This document shows, piece after piece, positions 8,179 to 16,042 of a stretch of DNA of 60,877 nt. Position 1 is the first letter of the stretch; every line of letters begins with the position of its first letter. Source of the DNA: Alphaproteobacteria bacterium (GTDB lineage: Bacteria > Pseudomonadota > Alphaproteobacteria > CAAGCB01 > CAG-977); the NCBI GenBank assembly GCA_024407875.1, contig JAKSVT010000010.1, positions 1 through 60,877 on the forward strand. Reading direction: 5' to 3'. The translations under genes were made by a program, and so were the position numbers. The notes under the pieces are model-generated. The model was not told the DNA's origin. It saw nothing but the letters and a program-made list of their open reading frames with translations, and made no database searches.

Positions 8179-9036
8179 CTATTTTTTTAAAAAAGGGATT
8201 ATTTGATTTTTTAAACAGTTTATTCCATACCAACAATGAATATCGTTAAAACTAGATGATTGATTGTCGTTTTCGTTAAAACTTGGAATAATGATTTTAC
8301 CATTAACTCCGTTAGCTATTGATTTTATATAATCAATTTCTTCATTGTTTTCTTGATTTAAAAAAGAATTATCAGAGCAAAATATCAATTCTATTTCTTT
8401 GTATTTTTCTCTTAAAATTTTTGCAACAGGTTCAATATTGCTTTTTAAAAAACAACAAACTACACAATCATCTTTAAAAGCTTGATAAATGCTTGAAGCA
8501 TTGAAAAAATCGTGACAAATAAAAATTTTTTTGTTTGGCTTCCCATACATAAAGAAGTTTCCTTTTATAAGTCCGCCTTTATAAAATCTTGTTTTGCCAT
8601 CTAAAGATATAAATTGAAGTGAATATAATTCGTCATTTATACTTTTTATTGGAACAATAATTACTTGTTCAGAAGCAATCTTTAAGCCTGTAGATAGAGC
8701 TTGTTTTTTCAAAAGATAAGGATGTGAATATGTGATATTTGATGCGTTTTCCCATATATGAGCAACTTGTTTTTTACAAGTTTCACAAAAGTTGTTTCTT
8801 TGTCTTTCAATTTCTGCAAGATCATAATAATCAATATGAAAAGGTCTATTAAATTCAGAAAAGTATTTTTGAAATCCTGTAGAAAAGTCTCCAATTAAAT
8901 AATCCTCATTAAAAAATTTTGCATAAAATCTATTTTTGTTTCCCCATCGCAAGAAGCCATTCAATTCAAATGCTTTATCAGGTTTAGGAAAATTTATTTT
9001 TTTTAAAATTGAATAAAAGTATGTAGATAATTTCAT
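8179..9036 (-). CDS. Toprim-like primase-type protein with degenerate active site
   Basis: A 285-residue protein clearly related to the neighbouring protein at 10,632-11,546: both start with an FLRWG(N/R)NN-like motif, contain HPYLLKK/HNYLIKK and a (L/Y)xMQYITPDGKxxxxKGG-type block before a Toprim fold. In this copy the Toprim catalytic glutamate is replaced (IFICHDFFNAS near residues 171-180, where the paralogue has LCEGYATGE) and the DxD pair is reduced to D222-N-S224. It is therefore unlikely to bind the metal ions needed for primase chemistry. It may be a regulatory or structural subunit, or a decaying duplicate, but the frame is intact. Confidence 0.7.
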   Translation of the reverse strand: MKLSTYFYSILKKINFPKPDKAFELNGFLRWGNKNRFYAKFFNEDYLIGDFSTGFQKYFSEFNRPFHIDYYDLAEIERQRNNFCETCKKQVAHIWENASNITYSHPYLLKKQALSTGLKIASEQVIIVPIKSINDELYSLQFISLDGKTRFYKGGLIKGNFFMYGKPNKKIFICHDFFNASSIYQAFKDDCVVCCFLKSNIEPVAKILREKYKEIELIFCSDNSFLNQENNEEIDYIKSIANGVNGKIIIPSFNENDNQSSSFNDIHCWYGINCLKNQIIPFLKK

Positions 9037-9049
9037 TATAAAAATCCTT

Positions 9050-9268
9050 TTAGATTGTTTTTTGAGAATTAAAAGCTGATAAATCGCCTTCAGTTTTGCT
9101 TTTTAAAAAGGCTTCAACAATTTCTCGTTCATATAAAATTTTGTGTGGAAGTTTTATGTGAGGAATATTAAATTTTCCTTCTTTTCTCCATCTGTGTAAT
9201 GTTGCAACATGAATTCCTATTTTCTTGGCAACTTCAAGTGCACTCATATATTGTTCTTCTTTTTTCAT
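9050..9268 (-). CDS. AlpA/MerR-like helix-turn-helix protein (possible excisionase)
   Basis: A 72-residue protein with an AlpA/HTH_17-type domain: MSALEVAKKIGIHVATLHRWRKEGKFNIPHIKLPHKILYEREIVEAFLKS. The helix-turn-helix and the winged strand with the Y-x-R end are recognisable. Such small proteins act as excisionases or regulators on integrative elements. It lies 13 bases upstream of the degenerate Toprim gene on the same strand and belongs to a reverse operon running from 12.1 to 8.2 kb. Confidence 0.75.
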   Translation of the reverse strand: MKKEEQYMSALEVAKKIGIHVATLHRWRKEGKFNIPHIKLPHKILYEREIVEAFLKSKTEGDLSAFNSQKTI

Positions 9269-9298
9269 AATTAATTGCCCCTTTAATATTATAAAATT

Positions 9299-10642
9299 TT
9301 ATGGAAGAGCCTTTGGATTTACATAATATTGAATAGCTTTGTTTTTTGTTCCAATAACTATAGGCTCACTAATGAATTGGTGTTCAATAAGTTCTAAAAG
9401 ACATTTTTTTATGAGAGAAGCTGGCATATTATGTTTTAGCTTTGTTGTTATTTCAGTTTGTGTGAAATAAGGAGTGTTCATTTTTTTTATAGCTAACCAG
9501 ACAACTTGAGATTTCCTTATTTGTTTTTTTTGAAAGAAAGAATAATTACATAGAGCATTTTTTGCATGAGGAATAAGTTGTTTTGCTAATGAAATTGCAT
9601 TGTTCATTGTTGAATAATCTATTTCATTATAATATCCACGATGTTCTATCATTTGGAATAACCCAGCGATTCTTAATGTATGACCTGCAAGTTTGCTAGC
9701 CCATCCTATGCAATCAAATAAGTCTCCTGTAGGTTCTTTTCTATATTCAATTTCTGTTTTAAAATTCCACCAAAGTTCAAAGGCATCTTTTGCTAAAGTT
9801 AAAAAATGCTGATCCTTGATTTTTAATAAATCAAAAATTAGTTTTTCATATTCATTAATGCAATTTTGTGTTATTGGAACAGGTCTTTTTATTCTATCTT
9901 CAAGTTTTATTTCTTTTGAAAAATATAAAAATCTATCAAGAAAACCTGATTCGACAAATTCTCTGTTGTTAATTAAATCTTCAAGTATAAATGGTTGTGT
10001 GGAAACATAAATTGTTAAAAACGGATTGATTTTTTGATTTCTGTCTTTGCGTTTTAATCTAATATATCCACCGTCCCATCCCTTTAGAAGGACATCTATG
10101 TTTGTTATGCCTTTTGTATAAAGTCCACTCCAAGTTCTAAAAGCTCCACCTTCATCAGATATAATACCCATTTTTTCATTATTATCTATTAAGCAATCAA
10201 TTAAACTTTCGAGCGTTGTATCATTAACAATATATTGAGGAGATTTTCCAAATTCAGATTTGTTAATAGTTTCCTCTTCATATTTTAGTATTACATTCCT
10301 AAACATGTTTATATTTGCTGTTTTTTTGCATCCAGGTTCCATAATGGTTAGTAAATATAAATTAAGTGGTTCTAAATAAGTGTCAGATACTTTAACAAAA
10401 GTCTTTTTTTGCAAAGCGACAGAAAGAGCGCTGAATGCTCCAAAAATCCCCATTCCAATAGGAGTATGTAAATTATTAGAAACTGCTTCTACATATTCTT
10501 TTAGAGGTGTTGGTAAAAAGCCTGCACATAAATCTGATAGAGCATCATCTTCAAAAGGGATTGGTGCTTTCCAATCAAAATTTAATTCTTCTTTTTGAAC
10601 TTCAGCTCTGCATTTTTCATCAAATGAAGGATTATTTATCAT
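9299..10642 (-). CDS. DUF3987 (YfjI-like) mobile-element replication protein
   Basis: A 447-residue protein of the DUF3987 family, frequent in phage and integrative elements beside Toprim/CHC2 primase proteins. Visible family blocks are FLPTPLKEYVEAVSNN, the Walker-A-like TIMEPGCKKTANINMF at about residues 94-109, IISDEGGAFRTWSG and the YVSTQPFILEDL segment. The normal GKS/T of the P-loop is seen here as C-KKT, so nucleotide binding is likely but not certain. It overlaps the intact Toprim gene by 11 bases; together they look like a helicase-primase style replication module. Confidence 0.8.
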   Translation of the reverse strand: MINNPSFDEKCRAEVQKEELNFDWKAPIPFEDDALSDLCAGFLPTPLKEYVEAVSNNLHTPIGMGIFGAFSALSVALQKKTFVKVSDTYLEPLNLYLLTIMEPGCKKTANINMFRNVILKYEEETINKSEFGKSPQYIVNDTTLESLIDCLIDNNEKMGIISDEGGAFRTWSGLYTKGITNIDVLLKGWDGGYIRLKRKDRNQKINPFLTIYVSTQPFILEDLINNREFVESGFLDRFLYFSKEIKLEDRIKRPVPITQNCINEYEKLIFDLLKIKDQHFLTLAKDAFELWWNFKTEIEYRKEPTGDLFDCIGWASKLAGHTLRIAGLFQMIEHRGYYNEIDYSTMNNAISLAKQLIPHAKNALCNYSFFQKKQIRKSQVVWLAIKKMNTPYFTQTEITTKLKHNMPASLIKKCLLELIEHQFISEPIVIGTKNKAIQYYVNPKALP

Positions 10643-11546
10643 ATTTTATCCCCCAAATATTATAAATTTGATGCCTAACACTATCTAACCCCTCAAGACA
10701 ATATAAATCATTAAAATCAGTAGGCTGCTTCGATAATTGATAATCTTTAAAAAATGGAAAAATAACATGTCCGTTAACAATTTTGGCGGCATTTATGGCG
10801 CATTCTTTACCAGTATTTCTTAAACCATATTGATCATTGTCTGAACAAAAAACGAATTCTGTATCTGGATATTTGTTTCTGATGTTAATTGCAGCATCAA
10901 TTAAATAACAAGCACTTATACAAGCGACTGTACATTCGTTTGTAGCTTTATATATTGTTTCTCCTGTTGCATATCCTTCACAAAGGAATATTCTTTTTTT
11001 ATAAGTGCCTATTTTGGTAAAATTACCTTTAGCTTTTCCACCTTTTTTTAAAAATTTTTTTCCGTCTGGAGTTATATATTGCATACTCCAAATTTTACCA
11101 TTTGCATCATATAAAGGTACTAATAGAAGAGTGTCGTTCAAGATTCGTAAGGATAAGCCTGATATTTTTTTCTTGATTAAATAATTGTGGGTATGACCAT
11201 ATAAAATATTTGAATGTTTCCATTGATCAGTAACATATTTTGATATTTTTTCATAATTTGAAGATATAGATGCGGCTTTATAATTTTCTTGAGCTTTATA
11301 AAAATCGTTATTAATTAAAATATCTTTTTTTTCAAAAGGGACGAAATCTTTAATATCTCTAGAGTAATCACCAAAAGTTATTCCAAAATCATTTGCAATT
11401 GCCCAATATTTATTGTTTCGTCCCCATCTAGTAAAACGGTTTTCAACAATTTTTGTATTTGGCAAAGAATTAAAATTATATTCTTTTAACGCGTTAATAA
11501 AATTATTTGAAAACATTAGATTGTTCCTATTTAGGATTACTTCCAT
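10632..11546 (-). CDS. Toprim-domain primase-like protein
   Basis: A 304-residue protein with a C-terminal Toprim fold whose catalytic residues are complete: E190 in FLCEGYATGETIY and the D236-x-D238 pair in FCSDNDQYG. The N-terminal half has the FTRWGRNNKYWAI and DFGITFGDYSRD blocks found in element-encoded primase-like proteins, but no clear zinc finger. It is probably the primase or primase subunit for replication of the excised element, working with the DUF3987 protein it overlaps. A degenerate paralogue lies at 8,179. Confidence 0.8.
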   Translation of the reverse strand: MEVILNRNNLMFSNNFINALKEYNFNSLPNTKIVENRFTRWGRNNKYWAIANDFGITFGDYSRDIKDFVPFEKKDILINNDFYKAQENYKAASISSNYEKISKYVTDQWKHSNILYGHTHNYLIKKKISGLSLRILNDTLLLVPLYDANGKIWSMQYITPDGKKFLKKGGKAKGNFTKIGTYKKRIFLCEGYATGETIYKATNECTVACISACYLIDAAINIRNKYPDTEFVFCSDNDQYGLRNTGKECAINAAKIVNGHVIFPFFKDYQLSKQPTDFNDLYCLEGLDSVRHQIYNIWGIKYDK

Positions 11547-11778
11547 ATAGATTTTTTAAGAAGGTTTTTAAGTCATCATTTGTATAAAAAAATCTATTTC
11601 CTCGTTGGATGGATCGTATATAAGGGAAACCTTTTTTTCTCCATCGAACTAATGTGTCATAAGAAATTCGCAGTATGCTTGCAGCTTCTTTTATGCTTAA
11701 TAAACGAGGAAATTCATCAAGATTAATGCTTTCATCTGTAGCTGTGTTATTTGTTTTTTTGCGATATTTGTTAGTCAT
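11527..11778 (-). CDS. AlpA-like helix-turn-helix protein
   Basis: An 83-residue protein whose C-terminal 55 residues form an AlpA/HTH_17 domain (LLSIKEAASILRISYDTLVRWRKKGFPYI, then GNRFFYTNDDLKTFLKNL). The N-terminal 25 residues are polar and probably flexible. It overlaps the Toprim gene by 20 bases and is one of three related HTH genes in this operon. A regulator or excisionase role is inferred from the family. Confidence 0.75.
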   Translation of the reverse strand: MTNKYRKKTNNTATDESINLDEFPRLLSIKEAASILRISYDTLVRWRKKGFPYIRSIQRGNRFFYTNDDLKTFLKNLYGSNPK

Positions 11779-11829
11779 AACAAAACTCCATAAATTAAAT
11801 GAAACTAAGAGACATAAAGTCCTAACGTT

Positions 11830-12114
11830 TTATTTGGTATCAAAAGGATTGGAATTTTGAATATATTGATTTGTCCAATTATCTATGTCTAATTTTCTAT
11901 ATCGTATTAAATTTCCAACTTTAATATAAGTAGGGCCTTTGTTTGCATATCTCCAATTTGCAAGAGTACTTGTTGAAATACCGAGTATAGAAGCTGTTTC
12001 TTTAGGCGTAAAAAAATAAGAAGGAGATTTATCGTATGTGTTTATTTCGTCGTAATTAGAATTTTTTAAATTGTTTTTTCTGTAAAGCTTTTTTAATGGA
12101 TTAAACATGAGCAA
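11830..12114 (-). CDS. AlpA-like helix-turn-helix protein, first gene of the replication operon
   Basis: A 94-residue protein with a basic N-terminus and an HTH_17/AlpA domain at about residues 35-85 (FFTPKETASILGISTSTLANWRYANKGPTYIKVGNLIRYRKLDIDNW). It is the most upstream gene of the reverse-strand operon that ends at 8179 and abuts the repeat-rich block at 12.2-12.8 kb, so it is a good candidate for the protein that binds those repeats; that is inference from position. Confidence 0.75.
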   Translation of the reverse strand: MLMFNPLKKLYRKNNLKNSNYDEINTYDKSPSYFFTPKETASILGISTSTLANWRYANKGPTYIKVGNLIRYRKLDIDNWTNQYIQNSNPFDTK

Positions 12115-12199
12115 ACCTCAATAATATTGAAAAATTATGATTAAAAAATAGATAAATGAACTTAAAACTCAAGGAAATCTTAGAGTTTGCCTTAATAAA

Positions 12200-12790
12200 A
12201 CAGATGTTATGAACTTTGCTGAAAAATAATGAAAAGTGCGTAAATTTGCTGAAAAATATTAAAATGTATTTTTTTTATAACTTATTGAAAAATAAAGAAA
12301 AAAAGCAACAAAGGTACGCCATAGGTAAGCCTAACAAATTTTTTGGGGAAGGGGTATTCGTTTTTTTTACGACTTTCCCGACTTTCCACGAATTTCCCAA
12401 TATGGGAAAATCTGTTAAACCTAAGAAAAATCAAGCTTTTGAGTGCTACGATTTTCCGGTTTTCCTGACTTTCCCTATATAAGAAAAAAACAATTGCTGA
12501 AAAGATAGTTGTGAACTTGTTGAATTTTAATAAAACGGTAAGCCAGAAAAATAGACTAACTTATTGAAAAGTAAAAGAAAAATAGAACAAAATGAAAAAA
12601 TAAGTGAAAAATATTTTCAAAAGTAAGCCAAAATGTAAAAAAAACGGTAAGCCAGAAAATTATATTAAAAAGTGTTAAAAAGTAAAATTAGTGAATAAAA
12701 ATTATTGCAGAAATCCGCCATTTGCAATATAAATGATAAACGAAGGTAAAAAAAAGGAACCTTATAAAAGGTACGCCATAGGTAAGATTG
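12200..12790. repeat. Repeat-rich non-coding block (possible replication or excision region)
   Basis: No credible gene lies between 12,115 and 12,858. The stretch has several repeat families: a perfect 20-bp direct repeat at 12,310-12,329 and 12,767-12,786; a perfect 19-bp direct repeat at 12,532-12,550 and 12,641-12,659; about six loose copies of TTGCTGAAAA/TTATTGAAAA (near 12,216, 12,245, 12,281, 12,493, 12,517, 12,561); clustered TTTCCC/TTTCC words at 12,374-12,475; and the palindrome TTTCCCA-ATA-TGGGAAA at 12,393-12,409. This resembles an iteron-bearing origin or an integrase/excisionase arm-site region beside the tRNA. Confidence 0.7.
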
Positions 12791-12828
12791 GAATAAAATG
12801 TCTAAAATTTTTAGAATTTTATAAACAA

Positions 12829-12855
12829 AAAAATCCGCAGTTTTCTGCGGATTTT
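12829..12855 (-). terminator. Terminator of the tRNA-Lys gene
   Basis: A perfect stem (AAAATCCGCAG and CTGCGGATTTT) with a TTTT/AAAA loop lies three bases past the tRNA 3' end on the reverse strand and is followed by a T-run on that strand. It marks the border between tRNA-Lys and the repeat block. Confidence 0.85.
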
Positions 12856-12858
12856 AAA

Positions 12859-12934
12859 TGGTGAGCGTGCCGGGATTCGAACCCGGGGCCACTTGATTAA
12901 AAGTCAAGTGCTCTACCGACTGAGCTACACGCCC
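12859..12934 (-). tRNA. tRNA-Lys (TTT anticodon)
   Basis: The reverse strand folds into a full cloverleaf: acceptor GGGCGTG/CACGCTC with one G-U pair, D-arm GTAGCTCAGTCGGTAGAGC, anticodon loop CTTTTAA with anticodon TTT, T-arm CCGGGTTCGAATCCCGG, discriminator A and encoded CCA. Length 76. The 3' end points at the mobile element, which makes it a likely integration target, although no second copy of the tRNA end is visible within the window. Confidence 0.96.
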
Positions 12935-12951
12935 ATCTGATTACAAGAGGC

Positions 12952-12980
12952 AATATATCCATACTAAATTAAAACGTCAA
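12952..12980 (-). promoter_or_regulatory. Promoter of tRNA-Lys
   Basis: On the reverse strand TTGACG (12,975-12,980) and TATATT (12,952-12,957) are spaced by 17 bases, about 18 bases before the tRNA 5' end. This is close to the sigma-70-type consensus. Confidence 0.75.
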
Positions 12981-13073
12981 TACTTTTTTTTAAAAAATAA
13001 TAAAAAAATTACTATTGTCTTATATTTTGTATATAAAATAAGTTTTAACATTTTGTTTTTCTGAGGAAATATT

Positions 13074-13484
13074 ATGATTAAAGACATTGTAACTGATATA
13101 GCTTTTTTATCACAAAAATCTGATGATGCATCAATATTAGATGCTCAAATAGCACAAGATTTAAAAGATACTTTGTTAGCACATAATGAAGAATGTGTTG
13201 GAATGGCTGCTAATATGATAGGATTTTTAAAAAGAATTATTATTGTTAATAATAACGGTAAATATATAATTATGTTCAATCCTGTAATTTTAAAATCTAG
13301 AGAAGAATATGAAGTAGAAGAGGGATGTCTATCTTTACAAGGAATTAGGTCTACAAAAAGATATAAAAAAATTCGTGTTCAATATTATGATGAAGAATTT
13401 AAAGAGCAGGTTATGAATTTTTCAAACTTTTCTGCTCAGATAGTTCAGCATGAAATAGATCATTTAAACGGTATTATTATATAA
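13074..13484 (+). CDS. def: Peptide deformylase, short variant
   Basis: A 136-residue deformylase that would remove formyl groups from nascent peptides. Motif 2 (EEGCLSLQG) and motif 3 (QHEIDHLNG) with the metal ligands Cys, His, His and the catalytic Glu are intact. Motif 1 reads VGMAANMIG, so the usual glutamine of GxGLAAxQ is replaced by methionine; this and the short length are features I associate with a Firmicutes-type subgroup rather than the housekeeping alphaproteobacterial enzyme, so a second def is expected elsewhere. It lies alone after tRNA-Lys. Activity on standard substrates is probable but not certain. Confidence 0.85.
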   Translation: MIKDIVTDIAFLSQKSDDASILDAQIAQDLKDTLLAHNEECVGMAANMIGFLKRIIIVNNNGKYIIMFNPVILKSREEYEVEEGCLSLQGIRSTKRYKKIRVQYYDEEFKEQVMNFSNFSAQIVQHEIDHLNGIII

Positions 13485-13555
13485 CGACAAGTTTTGTCGT
13501 GTGTATGTTTCATAATTGTAGCTATTAAAGATAGTATTTGAAAGGTAGCTCGATT

Positions 13556-13714
13556 ATGGAAGATGTGTTATTAATTTGTTTGTGGATTCAAGGCTTATTA
13601 ATTTATTTCACAATAGATATTCATATGAATTATTTAAAATGTGTTCGTGTTAAAGATTCTAAAAAGTCTAGAAAAAGTTTAGAGTATTTGTTTAATGATG
13701 AGGATTTTGAATAA
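13556..13714 (+). CDS. Small membrane-anchored protein of unknown function
   Basis: A 52-residue reading frame with one N-terminal hydrophobic helix (LLICLWIQGLLIYFTI) and a charged tail (KDSKKSRKSLEYLFNDEDFE). AAAGGT lies about 9 bases before the ATG. Its TAA overlaps the ATG of the next gene by one base (TAATG), which argues for a real translationally coupled pair. I do not recognise the family. Confidence 0.55.
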   Translation: MEDVLLICLWIQGLLIYFTIDIHMNYLKCVRVKDSKKSRKSLEYLFNDEDFE

Positions 13715-13956
13715 TGATTACAGGAACAGTTTGTGTTGATGATAGCTTTGAAAAATTGCATGATTATGATTTAGTAATTAAATTTAAAAATCCAAAGCAA
13801 GGTTTTGAATATATGCTAATGAATAATGATAATGAATTTAGTTTAATTCCAAGACTTGTTTTAAAAATGGAGCAAGCTCCAGAATTTAGAAATTTTATGA
13901 AAATTATGTTTGAAGTTTGTAAGACTTATGAAAATCGTCAATCTTTAATAAAGTAA
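13714..13956 (+). CDS. Hypothetical protein, 80 residues
   Basis: A soluble, mixed alpha/beta-looking protein with the block GFEYMLMNNDNEFSLIPRLVLKM in its middle. No family is recognised. It is coupled by a one-base TAATG overlap to the small membrane protein before it; the pair lies between deformylase and HU, in an accessory region beside tRNA-Lys. Composition matches its neighbours. Confidence 0.6.
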   Translation: MITGTVCVDDSFEKLHDYDLVIKFKNPKQGFEYMLMNNDNEFSLIPRLVLKMEQAPEFRNFMKIMFEVCKTYENRQSLIK

Positions 13957-14159
13957 TTTTGTTTTTTTTAGATTCTTTAATAGAGATTCTCTCGTTGTTT
14001 TCGTTTGGAAAAGGCAAAAAACAGATACTTTTATAATTTCTATGCAAAAATAAGCTTTTTTTTAGTAAAAATAGCTAATAAGGCCAAAAATCCTTGACCT
14101 TTTTAGTTTTTAAAGTTAGGTTAATTTTATTGTTCAATTAATTTATTGGAGTGTATGAA

Positions 14160-14432
14160 ATGAACAAAACAGAATTAGTAGATTCAATTGCAAAATTGTC
14201 TGGTTTAACAAAAGTTGATAGCGCAAAGGCTTTAGAAGCAACATTAAAATCAGTAGAAAATGCATTAAAGAAAAATGATGAAGTTCGCTTAGTTGGTTTT
14301 GGAACATTTGCTGTTTCAAATCGTAAAGCAACTGTTGGTCGTAACCCACGTACAGGTAAAGAAATCAAATTACCTGCATGCAAAGCACCAAAGTTTAGAG
14401 CTGGTAAAACATTGAAAGATGCATTAAATTAA
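14160..14432 (+). CDS. HU-family DNA-binding protein (chromosomal-side copy)
   Basis: A 90-residue HU protein with the complete signature GFGTFAVSNRKATVGRNPRTGKEI. Start ATG 14,160 has GGAG 8 bases upstream; the GTG at 14,151 lies within that site. It is about 87% identical by eye count to the element copy at 7,838 and the two share the ribosome-binding stretch and much of the first 60 coding bases. It probably serves the nucleoid; which of the two is the ancestral host gene cannot be told from this window. Confidence 0.95.
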   Translation: MNKTELVDSIAKLSGLTKVDSAKALEATLKSVENALKKNDEVRLVGFGTFAVSNRKATVGRNPRTGKEIKLPACKAPKFRAGKTLKDALN

Positions 14433-14455
14433 TCTATTAAATGTTAAAAGAATTA

Positions 14456-14492
14456 AAAGGCGGTTTCATTCATTTGAAGCCGCTTTTTTTTT
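14456..14492 (+). terminator. Terminator of the second HU gene
   Basis: A stem AAAGGCGGTTTCA / TGAAGCCGCTTTT with G-U pairs and a T-run of nine follows the stop by about 24 bases. It overlaps the last codons of the convergent YolD-like gene. Confidence 0.8.
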
Positions 14493-14661
14493 CTTCTTCA
14501 TAAAAAGGCTGGATATATTCATAATCTTTTTCAAAGTCATATTTTAGTTCGTTTTGTTGATTTAAAATTAATTCATAATAACCAACTAAAGCATTGAATG
14601 GTAAAAATTGATTTGCACGTTGTTCTCTTGTAGCTTTTGTATGTATAATTTTATTAGCCAT
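14470..14661 (-). CDS. YolD-like protein
   Basis: A 63-residue protein matching the YolD-like family by RANQFLPFNALVGYYELIL. In Firmicutes these proteins are encoded with UvrX/Y-family polymerases, and this gene indeed overlaps the polymerase gene by 8 bases. The family's biochemical role is not settled; it is thought to modulate the partner polymerase. The pairing is unusual for a Gram-negative and suggests transfer as a unit. Confidence 0.8.
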   Translation of the reverse strand: MANKIIHTKATREQRANQFLPFNALVGYYELILNQQNELKYDFEKDYEYIQPFYEEEKKSGFK

Positions 14662-15913
14662 TATGACCCCCTATTAAAGTATTTCTAATTCTGGCTGTTG
14701 CTTTGTTTTGATAGCTTATAGCTCTTAATATGATATTTTTTCCGTATTTTTGTTTTAGTTTCGATATAGCTTCGATTATTTTTTGTTCTTGTTCATCTGC
14801 TTTGGTATCGTTAAATAAATCAAGTTGGATGTTTCTATAAGAATTAGGAATAAGATTGTTAAAACTGATTGATAACTTTCTGATTTTGTGTTCTTTGTTG
14901 GTCGAAGATAAATAAATTTCTTTAAATTCTTTTATTAGATGAGAAAATAAATTTGTTGGATTTGCGAGTTTTTTGCTTCCTCCAGTTGGTAAAATTGTAT
15001 CTCTTGAATATCCAATAAATAATGAGATTCCTGATGCTAATAAGTTTTTATCAAATAATTCTATTGATAGATTGTCGACCATTTCTTCTAAACATATAAA
15101 AGCATCTTCAAAATTATAATCTTCAAATAAAATCTGACTATTAGATAAGGATGTTGTTTTTGATTTATATGCTTTAATGTCTTTTATTTCACAAGGTTCT
15201 CTTCCCCAAGCATGATCAATTAAAAATTCTGCCGTTATGCCAAATTCTTTATAAAGAATATCCTCATCAAAATTTCTTATTCCTTCTAAATCTACAATTC
15301 CATATTTGTTTAATCTGTTAACCGTTCCTTGTCCTATATTCCAAATATCTGTTAAGGGCTGATGATTTGCTAGTGAATGCAAATAAGAATTTTCATCTAA
15401 AAAGCCTATATGATCAGGAACATGTTTAGCAGTTACGTCTAAAGCAACTTTTGCAAGAAATAGGTTCGTTCCTATTCCAGCTGTTGCACATATACCTGTT
15501 TCATTAAAAACAGCATTCATTAGCATTAGTGCTAATTCTTTTGGGGTTTTGTTGTAAATATGAAGATAATTTGTTGCATCTATAAAAACTTCATCTATGG
15601 AATAAGGATGCATATCTTTAGGAGAAATATATTTTATGTATACTCCATATATTTTTGCAGAAGTCTCCATATATAATTTCATTCTTGGCAATGCTGTAAT
15701 GTAATTAACATTGTTAGGAATTTCAAATAATCTGCATCTGTTCTTAATACCTAATTTTTTCATAGCTGGTGTAATAGCTAAAGTAATTGCTCCTGGTCCT
15801 CTTGAAGAATCTGCAACAACAAGATTTACTTTAAAAGGATCTAGTCCTCGTGCTACACATTCTACGGAGGCATAAAAACTTTTTAAATCTATACATATAT
15901 ACGTTTTGTTCAT
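14654..15913 (-). CDS. Y-family DNA polymerase (UvrX/DinB-like)
   Basis: A 419-residue translesion polymerase. The catalytic acids are in IDLKSFYASVEC (residues 8-19) and YSIDEVFIDAT (about 103-113); the ADSSRGPGAITLAITPAMKK block, the helix-hairpin-helix (IWNIGQGTVNRLNKYGI) and a C-terminal little-finger region are present. The ADxSRGPGAI type sequence and the YolD partner match the Firmicutes UvrX subgroup rather than housekeeping DinB. It probably contributes to damage tolerance. No LexA-type operator is obvious in the upstream 130 bases. Confidence 0.9.
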   Translation of the reverse strand: MNKTYICIDLKSFYASVECVARGLDPFKVNLVVADSSRGPGAITLAITPAMKKLGIKNRCRLFEIPNNVNYITALPRMKLYMETSAKIYGVYIKYISPKDMHPYSIDEVFIDATNYLHIYNKTPKELALMLMNAVFNETGICATAGIGTNLFLAKVALDVTAKHVPDHIGFLDENSYLHSLANHQPLTDIWNIGQGTVNRLNKYGIVDLEGIRNFDEDILYKEFGITAEFLIDHAWGREPCEIKDIKAYKSKTTSLSNSQILFEDYNFEDAFICLEEMVDNLSIELFDKNLLASGISLFIGYSRDTILPTGGSKKLANPTNLFSHLIKEFKEIYLSSTNKEHKIRKLSISFNNLIPNSYRNIQLDLFNDTKADEQEQKIIEAISKLKQKYGKNIILRAISYQNKATARIRNTLIGGHNG

Positions 15914-16042
15914 AAAAGTTCTCTAAATGTTCTTTTAATGTTTATACTATGGAACGATATTTAAAAAATCAAGTTTTTTATTAAAAATTAGAAAAACTTC
16001 TTATATAATCGAAAGAGTTTATTTCTTTTGCAGGCTAGTGTT

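Noticed and set aside
12216-12482. Forward frame of 88 residues in the repeat block
   Set aside because: It spans the direct repeats and TTTCCC cluster, has odd Phe-rich composition and no ribosome site; the block behaves as non-coding DNA.
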